Positions 11,455 through 23,214 of a stretch of 64,000 nt of DNA are shown here, piece after piece. How positions within the stretch are numbered: the first letter of the stretch is position 1; each line of letters opens with the position of its first letter. Origin of the DNA: Micrasema longulum (taxonomy: Eukaryota > Arthropoda > Insecta > Trichoptera > Brachycentridae); NCBI GenBank assembly GCA_022494885.1, contig JAGVSM010000221.1, forward strand, positions 62,001-126,000, given 5' to 3'. The notes below the pieces were generated by a model. That model did no database searches. It was not told where the DNA came from and saw nothing but the letters and a program-made list of their open reading frames with translations. The position numbers were made by a program, and so were the translations under genes.

Positions 11455-12312
11455 AGATTTAAATGTCAATTGTCTTTTGTATACCGACGATGCCGTGCTT
11501 CTTGCTAACAACAAAGAGGAACTGCAATTCTCGGTAACAAAGGTCTACGATGTATGCAAGGGAAGTGATTTGCTGATGAATGTCGATAAATAGAATGTGA
11601 TAGTTTTTTAAAGAAATGAAAGTATGACTAAATGTGATATCACTGTGAATGGAGTTATACTAAAACAAGTAGAGGAATTTGTGTATCTGGAAAGTATGTT
11701 TACTAGGGATGGAATGACTGTTAAGATATTGAAAGGAGGGTGAGTGCTGGGAACAGAGTGAACGGAGCACTTTTATCAACCTTGGCAAATAAATGTTTGT
11801 CGCAAGAGGCAAAATTAGCAGTTCACAACGGAGTCCGGGTCCTGACCCTGATGTATGGGAGCAAAGTATGCACTTGGAAAAACAGGGATAAAAGTAGGCT
11901 GAATGCTGTCGAAATGCGATCTCTTAGGCGAATGTGTGGTTAAACTATGTACGATAGATGCACAAATGTTGAGATCCGTACCTTATGAAAGGCTGAGACA
12001 AGCGTCATCGACAAAATCAAGAAAGGAGCTCTGCGCTGGTTTGGACATGGTAAAACGAATGGACAGCGATAGAACGACTAAGAATATTTACAATGCGAAT
12101 GTTGATGGATGCAGAAATAAAGGTAGACCGAGAAAGACATGGCATGACCAAATCCAACAAATACTTGAAGATGGACATGTTGAAAGTCGGACTAATGATG
12201 AGAAGATGTATGAATGTAGAAGAAGCGAGATTTGTATGCAAAGATAGAGTGATGTGGCGTTCTATTCTCTCTGCCTACCCTTATGAGGAAACGGCGTGAT
12301 GGTAAGTTGTTT
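11455..12312 (+). pseudogene. RTE-2: reverse transcriptase palm to C-terminus, decayed
   Basis: An RTE-like element from the RT catalytic region to the 3' end. Around 11475 the frame reads NCLLYTDDAVLLANNKEELQ, so the catalytic YADD box is YTDD here. After stops and a frameshift, 11740-11943 gives VNGALLSTLANKCLSQEAKL and LTLMYGSKVCTWKNRDKSRL, then LRRMCG. Another shift leads to 11903-12247 with NKGRPRKTWHDQIQQILEDG, the conserved C-terminal block, and EARFVCKDR in a third frame. It ends with ctacccttatgaggaaacgg and cgtgatgg. At least three frameshifts and stops make it dead. Other copies are at 4.2, 34.2-35.1, 39.7, 52.4-53.9, 55.4 and 63.8 kb. Confidence 0.88.
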
Positions 12313-12760
12313 TTGTTGACCAATCATTGGCTGGTTTACACACTGTGTAACATTCACCATTCTGCCCATGTTCGAACATCCACATTTCCTCAACTCTTCT
12401 ATCTGTTGACTTTTGTGCAGTAAAATAACTTTTCGTATAATTTTCCCAACTAACAGTTACTGGGACAGCGAAAGAAGTAAAATTAGAGTCAACTAAAATA
12501 ACTGTATGTAAAATTTTAATATTAAAGATTTCAGACGAGGAATTGTAAAGAACTTGTTTGTGTTTAAATTTATTGCAACATATAGGGAAAACATTTTTGA
12601 GAAGAGAATATGGGAGTCTGGGCATTTACAGGGCTTATGATCCACATTTTATTAACTCTTCCATCTGTCGACTTTTGTGAAGTCAAAGAACTAGCGAGAA
12701 AGTCCAGCCAGTATGCAAGCATTTGGACATACTCAAAACATTGTTGAACTTGTTTATTGT
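12313..12760. repeat. Family A mosaic
   Basis: Reverse pieces (cattggctggtttacacact, ctcaactcttctatctgttg) and, after 12590, a reverse piece with gggcatttacagggcttatg are followed directly by a forward piece (ccagccagtatgcaagcatt then tggacatactc). Internal parts are missing and out of order, so this locus has been rearranged. Confidence 0.7.
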
Positions 12761-13164
12761 CAAAAAAACATTGTTTTTGGGTATGAGCTAAACCTATCGG
12801 AAGACCCACCCCATTTAACGGTTTTTTGGCTACGTGAAGGGAGAACTTTCACCGGTTATTTTTTTAATTTGAATTTGAAACGTGTAAAGAATACCTGGCC
12901 GAGTCAGTGACAGTGAACAGATCTCCCTACAAGGACGGTGTGATTAATTGTCAGAGTGATCCTTCCCTTCCTCTTCATGCCTCCCTTCTCCAGTCGTCAG
13001 AAACAACCTAAGTCCGTTACAGGTTGTCTCCCGTGGAGAGGCTATAAAATATTTTATTCTTAATTCAAAATGTTGCGCATTCCGACGTTCTTTATTTGGG
13101 GCGCGAGAGTTCGCCGAATGGATATTTAAAAAAAAACGCAAAAGCTGATAAAAGTTATACCAAA
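12761..13164. other. No feature assigned
   Basis: A GC-richer block at 12900-13120 (ccttcccttcctcttcatgc) has no convincing frame on either strand. Confidence 0.4.
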
Positions 13165-13292
13165 ATGAACCACCAACAAGCTACAAAAAGTGGCTTGGTG
13201 GGATTTTAGTTTAAGTAATAATATAACAAGTGATTTTTTTTTTAAATTTTAAAAATGTTTAATTATGCTATTAAATAATAAATAAAAAAATA
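13165..13292 (+). repeat. LINE-K 3' UTR tail, solo
   Basis: The sequence from ccaccaacaagctacaaaaa to a terminal aataaataaaaaaata matches, in the opposite orientation, the 3' UTR of the LINE at 32.3-32.5 kb. It contains the same hairpin (arms ccaacaagcta and tggcttggtgg). It is an extreme 5' truncation consisting of the 3' UTR alone. Confidence 0.75.
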
Positions 13293-13334
13293 TATTTTTA
13301 AAATAACGATTTCATATAGGTGATGATATATGAT

Positions 13335-13441
13335 GATACCGTATGTGTTTTATTTGTTCCGACGTTTCGGCCACCATTGCAGGAGCCATCTTTAGGGTAA
13401 ACTAAGTGACTCAGTGGAACAAATCCAACACGCACGGTATC
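13335..13441 (-). ncRNA. Hammerhead ribozyme-like motif, degenerate (type 2)
   Basis: On the minus strand, two 26-nt arms (13416-13441 and 13335-13360) pair imperfectly and enclose CTAAAGA (13389-13395), a GGC/GCC-closed stem, and CCGAAACGTC (13361-13370). In the known Penelope-linked hammerheads the corresponding parts are CTGAAGA, stem II, GAAA, a two-base-pair palindromic stem III (ACGT) and the cleavage triplet GTC; the outer arms would be stem I. Here the core G5 is A, so this copy is expected to be inactive. Seen: inverted arms and motif order. Inferred: ribozyme origin. Confidence 0.5.
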
Positions 13442-13534
13442 ACCCAAAAAAAAACATATTGATACATATTTTTGACAGTAGATTATAATATTTGTCAATT
13501 TTCAACTAATTCTTTGAATTGTATTGGATCATCT

Positions 13535-13790
13535 TCATTATCATTCCCTTTCCGCACTTAATGGTGCATAGGGAACTGAATTGTTACACCAATATCTTTA
13601 TTATTTTTGTTAAATGAAGGTAAGATGATCAGTCTTGTGCTTCAGGTACCAGTCCAGGGACTATGAAATACTCTAGTGTGAAAACACCCTTTTAAATAAA
13701 TATATCATATTGGCCATGTTGGAAATCGAACCCGAGACCTCTTGCAAGGTAGGCAAAAAGCGCTTACCATTACATTACGAGGTTAATTGT
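13535..13790 (-). repeat. SINE-B copy, full length, reverse
   Basis: It has the 3' end word cattccctttccgcacttaa, the body word tcaggtaccagtccaggga, and a B box (gaaatcgaacccgagacct on the plus strand). One of the better preserved copies. Confidence 0.85.
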
Positions 13791-13861
13791 ATTAGATACC
13801 TACTCATAATAAAATACTTGTGTTTATTATAATATTTTATTTTTTAAGTTTTAAATAATTT

Positions 13862-14030
13862 GAATCGGATTGTGGTCCAGTGACTAGTGTTCCAGACTCA
13901 CGGATCAGAGGTCCGAGGTTCGAAACCCACTCTACCCCAACTTGATTCCTATTTTCTATAAGTGAGTTTCTTACAACTCGTTAAAAGGCCCCAAATTAAA
14001 AAAAAAATCGTAACAATGCCCATACCGTCC
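13862..14030 (+). repeat. SINE-C copy
   Basis: The head cggattgtggtccagtgact has a B box in gaggttcgaaacccactcta, then ccccaacttgattcctattt and acaactcgttaaaaggcccc. Well preserved. Confidence 0.85.
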
Positions 14031-14685
14031 TTTTTATTTAAAAAAAATAAATAACAGAAATTTCAATACATATATTTTTTAAATGATTTTCGCTCTTTTT
14101 ATCCTGAGTACCACAAAAAAATATTTAAAAAAAATTAAAATAAATTTCGTCTTAAGTTAATCAACATAAGTATAAATATATTAAATTATCAACGCAGGAA
14201 AAGAAAAAGTTAGCAAGCAACATGTAGCAACTTTATTCCAATTAAAGTTTTTTTTTTTATGAATAAAAAAATCTCATACAAACGTTTTATTTTGGAGTGA
14301 TTTCTATGTAAATAAAAAATTTTAATTCGAGATTCTTTATCAACTACAAAAATAAAACTTATTTCTATTCAGTCAAGTTGCTATATTTGGCTTAAGAATT
14401 TTATTCCTTTCAACGTCGATGTGTACGTATTTAAAAATATTTTGTGACCGATTTATATGTAAGATGAATTTTTCACTTAATCTGTTACACATTGTTTTAT
14501 TTTCCATTTATTTGTAATGTACGTAATAATCAATAATTAAAATATATCAAAATAATACTGAAATTCTAGAAAAATATTGGCAATCTATGTGTTATTGTAA
14601 TTTAATTGTTTTTTTAATTTTATGCAACAGTGTGGCAAGCTAATTTTATTTTGAATGAAAAAAAAAATAGATTCATCTTTTGGTC
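14031..14685. other. AT-rich, no feature seen
   Basis: No assignable feature. Confidence 0.5.
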
Positions 14686-14945
14686 AGTCTTTCTGGTAGC
14701 TGAGTCGTCAGATCCCATGCTGTCTTCAGACACAATGGTCACAGGTTCAAATCCAAGGCCAGGCGGTTGATTTCATTACGACTCTATTATATTAATAAAT
14801 CCGTATCGACCTTTCTACTAATTTGAATTTAATAATTTATTTCTGGGTCCGTCAAATTATTGCGGCGATGTAAAGCAGCGGGCGGCCGTATTGGTACTAT
14901 TGACTCATATGAATCGGAAAGGGAATTAAAAAGATGAAAAAATGT
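14686..14945 (+). repeat. SINE-M, tRNA-derived SINE of a different family
   Basis: The head ctggtagctgagtcgtcaga and B box (cacaggttcaaatccaaggc) resemble a tRNA. The body carries tgggtccgtcaaattattgc, ggcgatgtaaagcagcgggc and ggtactattgactcatatga. A single copy was seen in the window, so the boundaries are approximate. Confidence 0.65.
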
Positions 14946-15207
14946 TAAATTATTTCCAGCTCGTCGTTCCGAGAATGAGCTTAGATAAAGAAACTCATTG
15001 AATTATGTAGTCGAGTAGTAAATAACACCGATAAGTATTAAATCCCGGGGTTGATTACCAACTTGGCATGATGAATAAATTTAATAATGTATATCCAGGT
15101 TGTATAAACTTAATTATTTCAAAAATAATTTAATTAAAAAACAAGAAGGCGATTACACTTACATTCATATAACGTAAAGATATTACGTTGATATACTGAT
15201 GTATGTT

Positions 15208-15462
15208 CGTCTCGTGGTGTAGTGGTCAACGCGTTTGCCTACCTTGCAAGAGGTCTCGGAATCGATTCCCGACCTAATATGAAATATTTATTTAAAAGGG
15301 GGTTTTCACAATAGAGTATTTCATAGTTTCCGGACTGGTACCTGAAGCGTAAGACTGATTATCTTACCTTCATTTAACAAAAAATATGAAAAAACGCTGC
15401 TTTTAGTGTACAAATGCAGTGCTTTTTGCATTTTTAGGTGCGGATTGGGAATGATGATTCTG
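15208..15462 (+). repeat. SINE-B copy, forward
   Basis: The only intact forward copy of SINE-B: cgtctcgtggtgtagtggtc (A box), gtctcggaatcgattcccga (B box), ggactggtacctgaagcgta, and the 3' end gtgcggattgggaatgatga. Confidence 0.85.
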
Positions 15463-16135
15463 ATACAACCCATTAAATACCTAAATATGAGAAACCATGT
15501 TTCTAATTTATTTTGTATATTGATTTGGCATCACGACGTACCTATTGATTTTAGTGTAGAAGAGTCCCCCCTTAACATGGTTTATTTTTCAGCAAGTCGG
15601 GACATGAAAACAAATGATTTTGCTACGGCGAAATTCTGTATTCTGTCAAATAAATGTATAAAAATATAGTTTTAACAAATATAATATTTTTCGAGGTTTA
15701 CAAAACCCCCTAAATCCTCCAATGTTTTTTTCATCTACAAAAACCAACTTCAAGTAATGTTTTCCTTTCAAAACTAATTTAGGTAAAAACCATTAACTCT
15801 TTTCAGAAAACATTTTTTTTTAAATCTCATACATTGGAGCAATCTAAAAGAATTAAGATCGTTTCATGCTTACATGTCAGTTAGTCTGATAAATAATGAA
15901 ACATATAAAACCATTCAAATGACGTTAGCGATTTAATTTTTTTTCCTCATTCATGATTACTTACTGGAAGATTTAAATAATTTCAAAATTTTTCCTTACA
16001 CAGACTTCATTATTATAGCATCTAAAAAATGAATTTATTGTACCCCGTTTTTAATTTAAAATCAATCTGTTCACTACACACATTTTAATACACTTCAAAT
16101 CTTCCAATGACATTCCAAGTTTTTTTTTTCTTTTT
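15463..16135. other. No feature seen
   Basis: AT-rich; a frame at 15406-15669 overlaps the SINE and has no family resemblance. Confidence 0.5.
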
Positions 16136-16322
16136 TAATAAATAAATATTTGCGTTCTTATGATTTACCCCAATATATAATTTTGAGAGCCATTTTCAAC
16201 GAGTTGTAAATAATTCACTATTAGAAAATGAAATCAATTTGGGGTAGAGTGGGATTCGAACCACGGACCTTTGGTTCGTAAGTCCGAGACACTAGCCACA
16301 GGACCACAACCCGATATTTATA
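16136..16322 (-). repeat. SINE-C copy, reverse
   Basis: The plus strand shows ccattttcaacgagttgtaa, ggggtagagtgggattcgaa and a decayed A-box end (caggaccacaacccgat). Full layout. Confidence 0.85.
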
Positions 16323-16499
16323 TTTATTGTTAACATTATACATACATTTATTAGGGACAGAGAAACAATTCATAACGGCACAATCAGAAACGACCTATGT
16401 TTGTGAACTTGCTCCGACTCGCTAGAAAATCCGTGTTGAGTCGGGGCATTTAAAATGCATTCTTAAACATACATACGCACATACATATATATTTGCATA

Positions 16500-17560
16500 T
16501 AAATATACATTCGCATATACATTGAGATGGGGGTACCAGCACACCTTTTTTGCCTGATAAAATCACTTTACAATAAAAGCTCAGCAATTGTGAATTTTAA
16601 CAATGAACTATCAGATAACTTCCCAGTTCGAAAAGGTGTTAGACAGGGTTGCATTTTGTCTCCCGTCTTGTTTAATATATATGGTAAATATATCACTCGA
16701 AAGGCACTTAACGGTTGGACAAGTAAGTTCACAATTGGAGGAAGTTAGTTATCCAACCTAAGATATGCTGATGACACCACACTTATTGCATCGTCAGAGA
16801 TTGAAATGAAAGAACTAATTGACCGAATAGATGCTGCTAGTTTAGATCTGGGACTCTCAATGAATATGAGCAAAACTAAGCTTATGATCATTGATCGATC
16901 TAATAAAGTAGCGCCATTATCCTTACTGCGCAACTTAGAAAGAGTCAACAATTTCATTTATCTAGGTTCTCTCATTAGCGATGGCGGTGGGTGTGAAGGT
17001 GAAATATGGCGACGTGTTGGTATTGCCAAAAGTGCTATGAGTTGGCTGGTGAAGATCTGGAAGAATCGCAGTATAACCATAAACACCAAAAAGAGACTGG
17101 TGAAGGCCTTGGTTTTCTCAGTGTTCATGTATGGTGTGGAGTGTTGGACACTGAGGGAATCTGAAAAGAAAAAAAATCGAAGCTTTCGAGATGTGGTGTT
17201 GGCGGCGAGTGCTGCGGATTCCGTGGACGGCCAGACGTACGAATGTATCTATTCTCCAGGAACTGGACAAAGGAGAAAGATTGATATCCATGTGCGAGAA
17301 AAGAATCCTCAGTTCTTTGGGCATATTTCCAGGGGAGATTCTGATAGTTTGGAGAAAACTATTTTCCTGGGAAGTGTCGAAGGGACAAGGTCGCGTGGAC
17401 GTCAACCGACAAGATGGAGCGGTACAGTCACTGAGTTATCAGAATCATCACTGACGAATGCCTATAGAAGAGCACAAGACCGTTCCAGATGGTGGAAGAC
17501 TGTCCACAGACGAGCCATGCCTAGAGTCAGGCGTAATCACCATCCTCAGACATGAGGCAC
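16500..17560 (+). pseudogene. RTE-4: reverse transcriptase remnant, longest in window
   Basis: An RTE-like reverse transcriptase of some 340 recoverable codons. Frame 16527-16748 gives VPAHLFCLIKSLYNKSSAIV and VRKGVRQGCILSPVLFNIY (RT block with QGCxLSP). A single TAG at 16746-16748 separates it from 16749-17555 in the same frame, which begins LSNLRYADDTTLIASS, so the catalytic YADD is intact, and continues with NFIYLGSLISDGGG and VFMYGVECWTLRESEKKK. A run of A after this shifts the true frame by one (EMWCWRRVLRIPWTARRTNV, about 17185-17310); a second shift near 17305 restores the first frame for QFFGHISRGDSDSLEK and RGRQPTRWSG. The 5' end including the endonuclease is absent. Dead, but the least decayed RT here. 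Confidence 0.92.
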
Positions 17561-17739
17561 GGATTGAAGAGATAAACATATTTACATTATATTTTATACA
17601 ACTATGTTAAGTTCACACATATCATTAATTTATTAAATATTAGATTTTTACTAACATGAAATTACGAACATCGTTCTAAATTGTGATATGATATTATACA
17701 CTTCTTAAGTATAGTAATGTATTTAAATGGACTGGCAAT

Positions 17740-17890
17740 TTTTTTTTTAAATAAAATATATTGAATATATGTTTGTTGAAAATATGAATAAAGAAGACCG
17801 GAAAAGACATTTAAATATATTTTTCTCAGAATAGGCAATAATGCATTTGAGGGTATTTAAAAGAAAATCATATACAGATATCTCCACTGA
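17740..17890 (+). repeat. Family N copy 2
   Basis: It shares atttttctcag-nnn-gcaataatrcatt and gagggt-ttt with 8330-8375. A short, old, unclassified pair. Confidence 0.35.
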
Positions 17891-17934
17891 AAACGAAGAA
17901 TTAGTTATTGGTACTAAAATAAGCTATACATAAA

Positions 17935-18570
17935 AACTCACCTACCTAAATAATAGCGTAATTCAAAACCGTCTCTAAATCTTGCAAAAACAGATTTCAA
18001 TTATACCTGTACTACTTGCCACCACAAACTGAGCATTCTCCATTGAGTTTGTGAAGCATAATTGAACGTAGTTATACAGAAAGCAGCCAGCCATAGAAAA
18101 GTGAAACTGAGATAATAGCCATTTTATGAAAGGAGTGAATTATAAAATCTACACAATAGTTTGAATATTTTTGACTTTAACAAACGATAAACAATGAATA
18201 CATAAGTTTTTTTATATACTACAAACAAGAATCTTTTTGCGTATTTGACCAGTTTAAAAGATTTTTAAAGTACCATAAGATTTTTCCAGTTTTGTGGGTG
18301 TTTTCTGCAAATTGAGAAATGCCGTTTTTATGATCGATACCTTTTTCCAGAGGTGATTAATACAGTTTTTTTATATGAAAGCGGTGTGGTTGTTTTTAGC
18401 AGAACAAAAAATCACTATCTTATTTTTCCGAAACTGTGGACTGGCTGCTTTCTGCATAACTACGCTTAATTAGAAGTCTCAATTCTATTTTCAACGTTTT
18501 TCGCAAATATCTCAGTTACTCCTTCAATTGAGATTTTTTTTAGTTTGTTTCTAATACCCACATTAAGGGG
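17935..18570 (+). repeat. Family J copy 1, split by a MITE
   Basis: The left part (17935-18060: taatagcgtaattcaaaacc, cattctccattgagtttgtg) and the right part (18471-18570: attttcaacgtttttcgcaa, tatctcagttactccttcaa) are contiguous in the second copy at 49.8-50.0 kb. In this copy a 410-bp element separates them. The nature of family J is unknown. Confidence 0.7.
18061..18470. mobile_element. 410-bp TA-flanked MITE (Tc1/mariner-like by target)
   Basis: Terminal inverted repeats of 30 bp, 18061-18090 and 18441-18470, differ at three positions, all transitions (core tagttatrcagaaagcagcc). TA dinucleotides at 18059-18060 and 18471-18472 form the target duplication. The family J copy at 49.9 kb has the uninterrupted site (gtgaagcataatcag). 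No open frame inside, so non-autonomous. The TA duplication fits Tc1/mariner or a similar superfamily; the exact group is not shown by the ends. Confidence 0.82.
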
Positions 18571-20654
18571 ATTTTATTAGATCAGTTAACTTTGATTGAT
18601 TGATTGATTGATCAACATCTTGATTAACAAAGACCCAGTTTTTATGTGACAAAATAATCTTTTTTCTTATTTATTTATCAATGCTAACTGTCAAAATCTT
18701 CTTCGGTGATGTTAGGCACTAGATACACTAGATAGGCATAACTTACAAATACAGTTACCTACCCAGCCCTTCCGGTCTTGTTAGAGAAACCCATAAAAAA
18801 TGTAGCATTAAAGAAAAAAAAATATATATAAATAATTGCATTTGCCACAAGAATGTCTATTTGCAACGGTGTCAATATATTTTAATCGTCTTTAACTGTT
18901 AAATTAGATTAGAAAAGCAATTTAAATCGAGTTAAACGTTCTGCTACGTACAAAGCCACCTTTAAATGAGAATCCAAACGTCAGTAACAAACAAATCAAG
19001 CGCTGGGGATAGATTTGAAGAGAATTGTTTGTAAATGTTACATTTAGGCATTCAATTAGAATTTGAAAAGCGCGCTTACAATCAAGATTCATTAAAACTT
19101 CTCTAGAGAGAGAATGTAGCCTTTCTGCTGCAATTTCCCGGCATTTTGATGCCTTAGGAAAAGCTGGTGAAAATCTGTTTCCCAATACTAGTCCGCAGGA
19201 ATTGAAGCCATTAATATTTAATTACTTCCCTGTCGACGTATTATTTAACTGTGGAACTTGAAACTGAAATTGAAAGCTCACACACGCGATGGAAACTTCT
19301 GCAAGGAGCAAACCTCTGAAGTTATGCGCAAACCTCCGAATAAATTAATTATTACATGTGCAATATGTTTATGACATTATTTTAGTCGCTTTCAAATAAA
19401 GATAATAATTAAAAGACAAAAGTTCGTCAAATAACAGCGTTAACCTTTTTTGAGAAGAGACAAATTAGAGATAAATTATAATTTAATTATCCAATCAATT
19501 CAATACTTACGAGAATTTATGTGGTATTCAAGATTTAAGTTTTTTCTTGGATATTACACAACTTTTCAAAAATACACGAAAAATAAATCCTTAAGCTTAA
19601 CACGTTACAAATGTAAATTTTTGACCTATTATTTAATCAGTATTAAAAAACAAAACAAAAAAGACAGCAATAATAATCAAAAGAGAGTATAACAAATTCA
19701 ATATTATAAATCTTGTCCGAAAATTTATCAAAACTTATTTAAAATAAAAAAAAATATAATTGAAAAAAAAAAACAAAGCAATGAAGTTTATTTCTCATTA
19801 ACACAATAAATTCACCCTTTGAGTAAATAGGGGACGTTTAAAAATACTCTTTCGACTAATTAAAGAATAATGATTACAAAAGAGGGGGTTGGCGTAAAAA
19901 AAATATGGAGTAGGTAGATTCGTGTTATTGCTTTATTTTAAAAACAAAATTTCTTTTGTTACCCTTTGCTTCGAGACGGAAGTGCATATTATTATTTCAT
20001 AGAACTGGGGGTTGTAGAATTAAAGCTCGCTAACATTTTAATAACTGTGGGCCGTGTATACGGCGCCATTAAACTTTTAAAATGGACGGAAAGTTTCGCA
20101 AAAATACAATAAGCTCAAAAAGTAATAATTGCATTTAAAATTTCTTTTGGTCTTGGTTGAGTTTAATTTAACTTATTTTCATTTATCAAAGTCGTTGGAT
20201 ACTTTTTTTAGGCGTTTGAAATAACTTTACATTTGTTTTATTGGAATAATTTGTCTTAGAGTGGTTTCAGTTACGATTTTCCTGTTTTGATCGTAAATAC
20301 GATGTATTTTATTAACATTTCGTACATTATTTCTTGCAGATGAATAATTTTTCAACAAAATTGATATTTGATTTTTTGTTTCTCATTTTATATTTTTTAT
20401 GGACGGACAACAGCAACAGCAAAATAGTATAATTAACTGTTCCTCTTTTTTTATCATGAAAACTTGTAACTGTGAAGAACAGTTTTATAAATTCGTATTC
20501 TTTTTACGTTTATAGTTTGTTTTAATTATTTGGTTATTTTTAAAAATGAATAAACTTTCTTAAAACAATATTGATAAGTTTTTCTATTTTTTTTTTCCTT
20601 CTCTGAAACGCTGTATTAAAATATCATGTAAATATTGGATATTTATGTATATGT
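18571..20654. other. AT-rich, no feature assigned
   Basis: Contains a short (GATT)n run at about 18597-18612 and several frames without resemblance (18922-19185 minus, 19450-19692 plus). A block at 18940-19330 is less AT-rich but shows no coding or repeat signal that I can name. Confidence 0.45.
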
Positions 20655-20730
20655 TACACATATGCCAAGCAACCTAAAGCATCCAATGACATGTTTTAAG
20701 CTTTGTAAATGCTTAGACTTTCATCTTATC
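20655..20730 (+). repeat. Family A fragment
   Basis: The word ccaatgacatgttttaagct and aaatgcttagactttcatct align with the ccaatgacaggtcataagcc and aaatgcctagacttccatat part of family A. Confidence 0.55.
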
Positions 20731-21789
20731 TTAAATATTCACCAAACATATTGTAATATGTTTATTTATTCATTCAAAATTACAAAATTAAATATTTATG
20801 AACTTATTAAGGCTTTTTAGGCTATGCCCGTGTCAAGCCACGATAAATAACAATAAAAATATATAGTAAAACTAATAAGATCAAATTATAATGACATAGT
20901 ATCACAATCTAGAAAAAAAAGGTAAATGTAATAAATAATCAAATCCCAAAGAATACAATGCAAAAAAGATAATCAGAAATAATTTTTAAAATATAAATTA
21001 TACAAATTAAGAATCACACATAATCAAATATATAAAATAGTGGTATCATTAAAATCAACAAAATAATAGTAAAATATAGTAGTATTAAAAATAAAAAAAA
21101 ACAAAATAAGAGCATCATTTAAATCAACAGAAAAAGAATATATATATATATAAGAGTATAATTAAAATGATAATTGAGTTATGTTTTCTAGAAATTCACT
21201 CAATTATAGTAAGAAATTGGAGCAATAAATCATATGCCAAATAATAGTTCGTACTAAATTAAATTATACAAAAATACATAATAAGAAAAAAAGTTAGTAT
21301 GAATCATTTTGTAGTTTTTAAATAAATGAAGAAGAAAAAAACATTTTTTGTTTTTTTCTGGTAATTTGTAAAGATATATGTACCTAAAAAAAATATTTAG
21401 TCTTTTCATCTATTTTTATTTCTTATGAATAGTTAATGTTATTTTTAGGTGAAATAAAAATAATGTAATCGTTATTTTACAGTATAATCGTATAAATACT
21501 GTTTTTTTATACTTAATGCCTTCAGCAATTAGGGACTGGCGCGTAAACGAATATAAACATACATTTATATAGTCTAAAATATATACCACATTGAGAGCTA
21601 TAAGTGAAAGATCATCGAGTGGAAACACTTAAGAAGATTAAAATCACGATGCTCAAAAATCATTATGGTTGCAGTCTCGATAATTATTTACCTATCAAAC
21701 ATCAGCGCTTACGATCTGACCTGTCAAAACGCAACAAATCAAATTCCGATCCGGCAAAGCAACAATAAAACAAATTGTACAAAAAAAAC
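20731..21789. other. Very AT-rich, no feature seen
   Basis: A-rich tracts and a short (AT)n run near 21138-21150. Confidence 0.5.
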
Positions 21790-22075
21790 AAACAGATTAC
21801 AGTGAGCTGTAACAATGGAATACCGACGGATTCAACGGAGTGGTCGCGGCCATTTTTGATATTAATCACGATCGGAAATCTCGACCAAAAGCGAGCTCGT
21901 AATAAATTTATCGTTGGACGTCACACATCCTGATGGTGATAGAAATGTCGGCGTTGGACTAAAAGTTGAACTATACACGAATGTCCAGCTATTTATTGTC
22001 CATGCACCAAACGCAGATCATTCAGCACTTGGAGTGTCAGAAGAATTAAAATTGCATTATTTATGATGCAATAAC
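21790..22075 (+). other. GC-richer block with a 60-codon open frame
   Basis: A clear rise in GC. One plus frame stays open from about 21858 to a TGA at 22063-22065 and reads LSLDVTHPDGDRNVGVGLKV and ELYTNVQLFIVHAPNADHSA. There is no ATG start and no recognised family. It could be an old exon, a TE remnant or chance. Confidence 0.2.
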
Positions 22076-23214
22076 TCTTGTTTAATTCCCTTTTAACCTA
22101 GATACTCGATCAAAATACTACGATACTAATATTCACCTGTTTTATACGATATTGTATTGGGTGCATTTCACCAGTTTTTGGTATTGTAGTTTAGAAATCA
22201 ACTCTTATGACGTAAATATTAAATATTGATTTGTTTCAAGTAAAAATAACATTGCAAATATTATGTTAACATGAATATCTACGTGGTGGTTTCTTAGTAT
22301 TTGCGTAGGTACAGTGTTCTACCAAGTAAAAATGTGAATAAATTGATAATAATAATAACACAAAATGAGAATTATGCTTAATTGTATCAGCCTTGCTTAT
22401 GGCTGCTTTTAAGATCTGGTTAATTTATAATCCCAAAAATTTAGATCGCATAAAATTATATGCACAGAACAACTCTTACGAGCTAGGCAACACCGACCAT
22501 TTGTTCTTCCTGAATGCTGGACCGATTTGCCGTTGATGATGCTTATGGAAGGATGATTGGTCTGTTAAACAGCTTACCATGCTAGAATTACCAGGGACTC
22601 TTCGAACTAAGCATGTATCGTGATGTGTACTTTTTATTTATTTGACTTTTTGTACATAATGTTATTTGTATATTGGCGGACTTTTTGTCAAATGGCAATT
22701 TCTTCCAATCAATCAATAAAATAATAGTGTTATTTTAATAATTCAAGCTACAAAACATATTCAATAGAATAAAAATTTATACATATTTATATTTGTATTA
22801 CTACGTTCTTCTTCCTTTCCGAGGCGGGATCTGGAGCGCGCGGCCACGGTCTCAATTTGGAACTAACACTATATTCCTTCACTATCATACTGGGAAATTG
22901 GAAAAAGGTGATTGTGCTGACCATGTGTATTTGATTGATTACAAATTGACTATACTGCAGTGAGGAGTACAATGAAAGCTTCTTAAGTTTCTTTGTTTTG
23001 TTATTTCCGCGGTTTGATTGTAAAGAAATATTAAATTTTGGTTTAGTTAGTTTTAAAAAAAATTGATATTGATATGCAAAACTGAAGAAAGACTCAAGTC
23101 TTTATGAACAGTACCGGGAAAGGGGTCGATGCTTTCATCAAAATTGAATATAAAGATTAACTAGCTAAAGATATATAAAAATAGAAAACGTACTTTTAAA
23201 TAAATTGCCTTAAA
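22076..23214. other. No feature seen
   Basis: AT-rich with a small GC patch near 22815-22850. No gene or repeat recognised. Confidence 0.45.
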
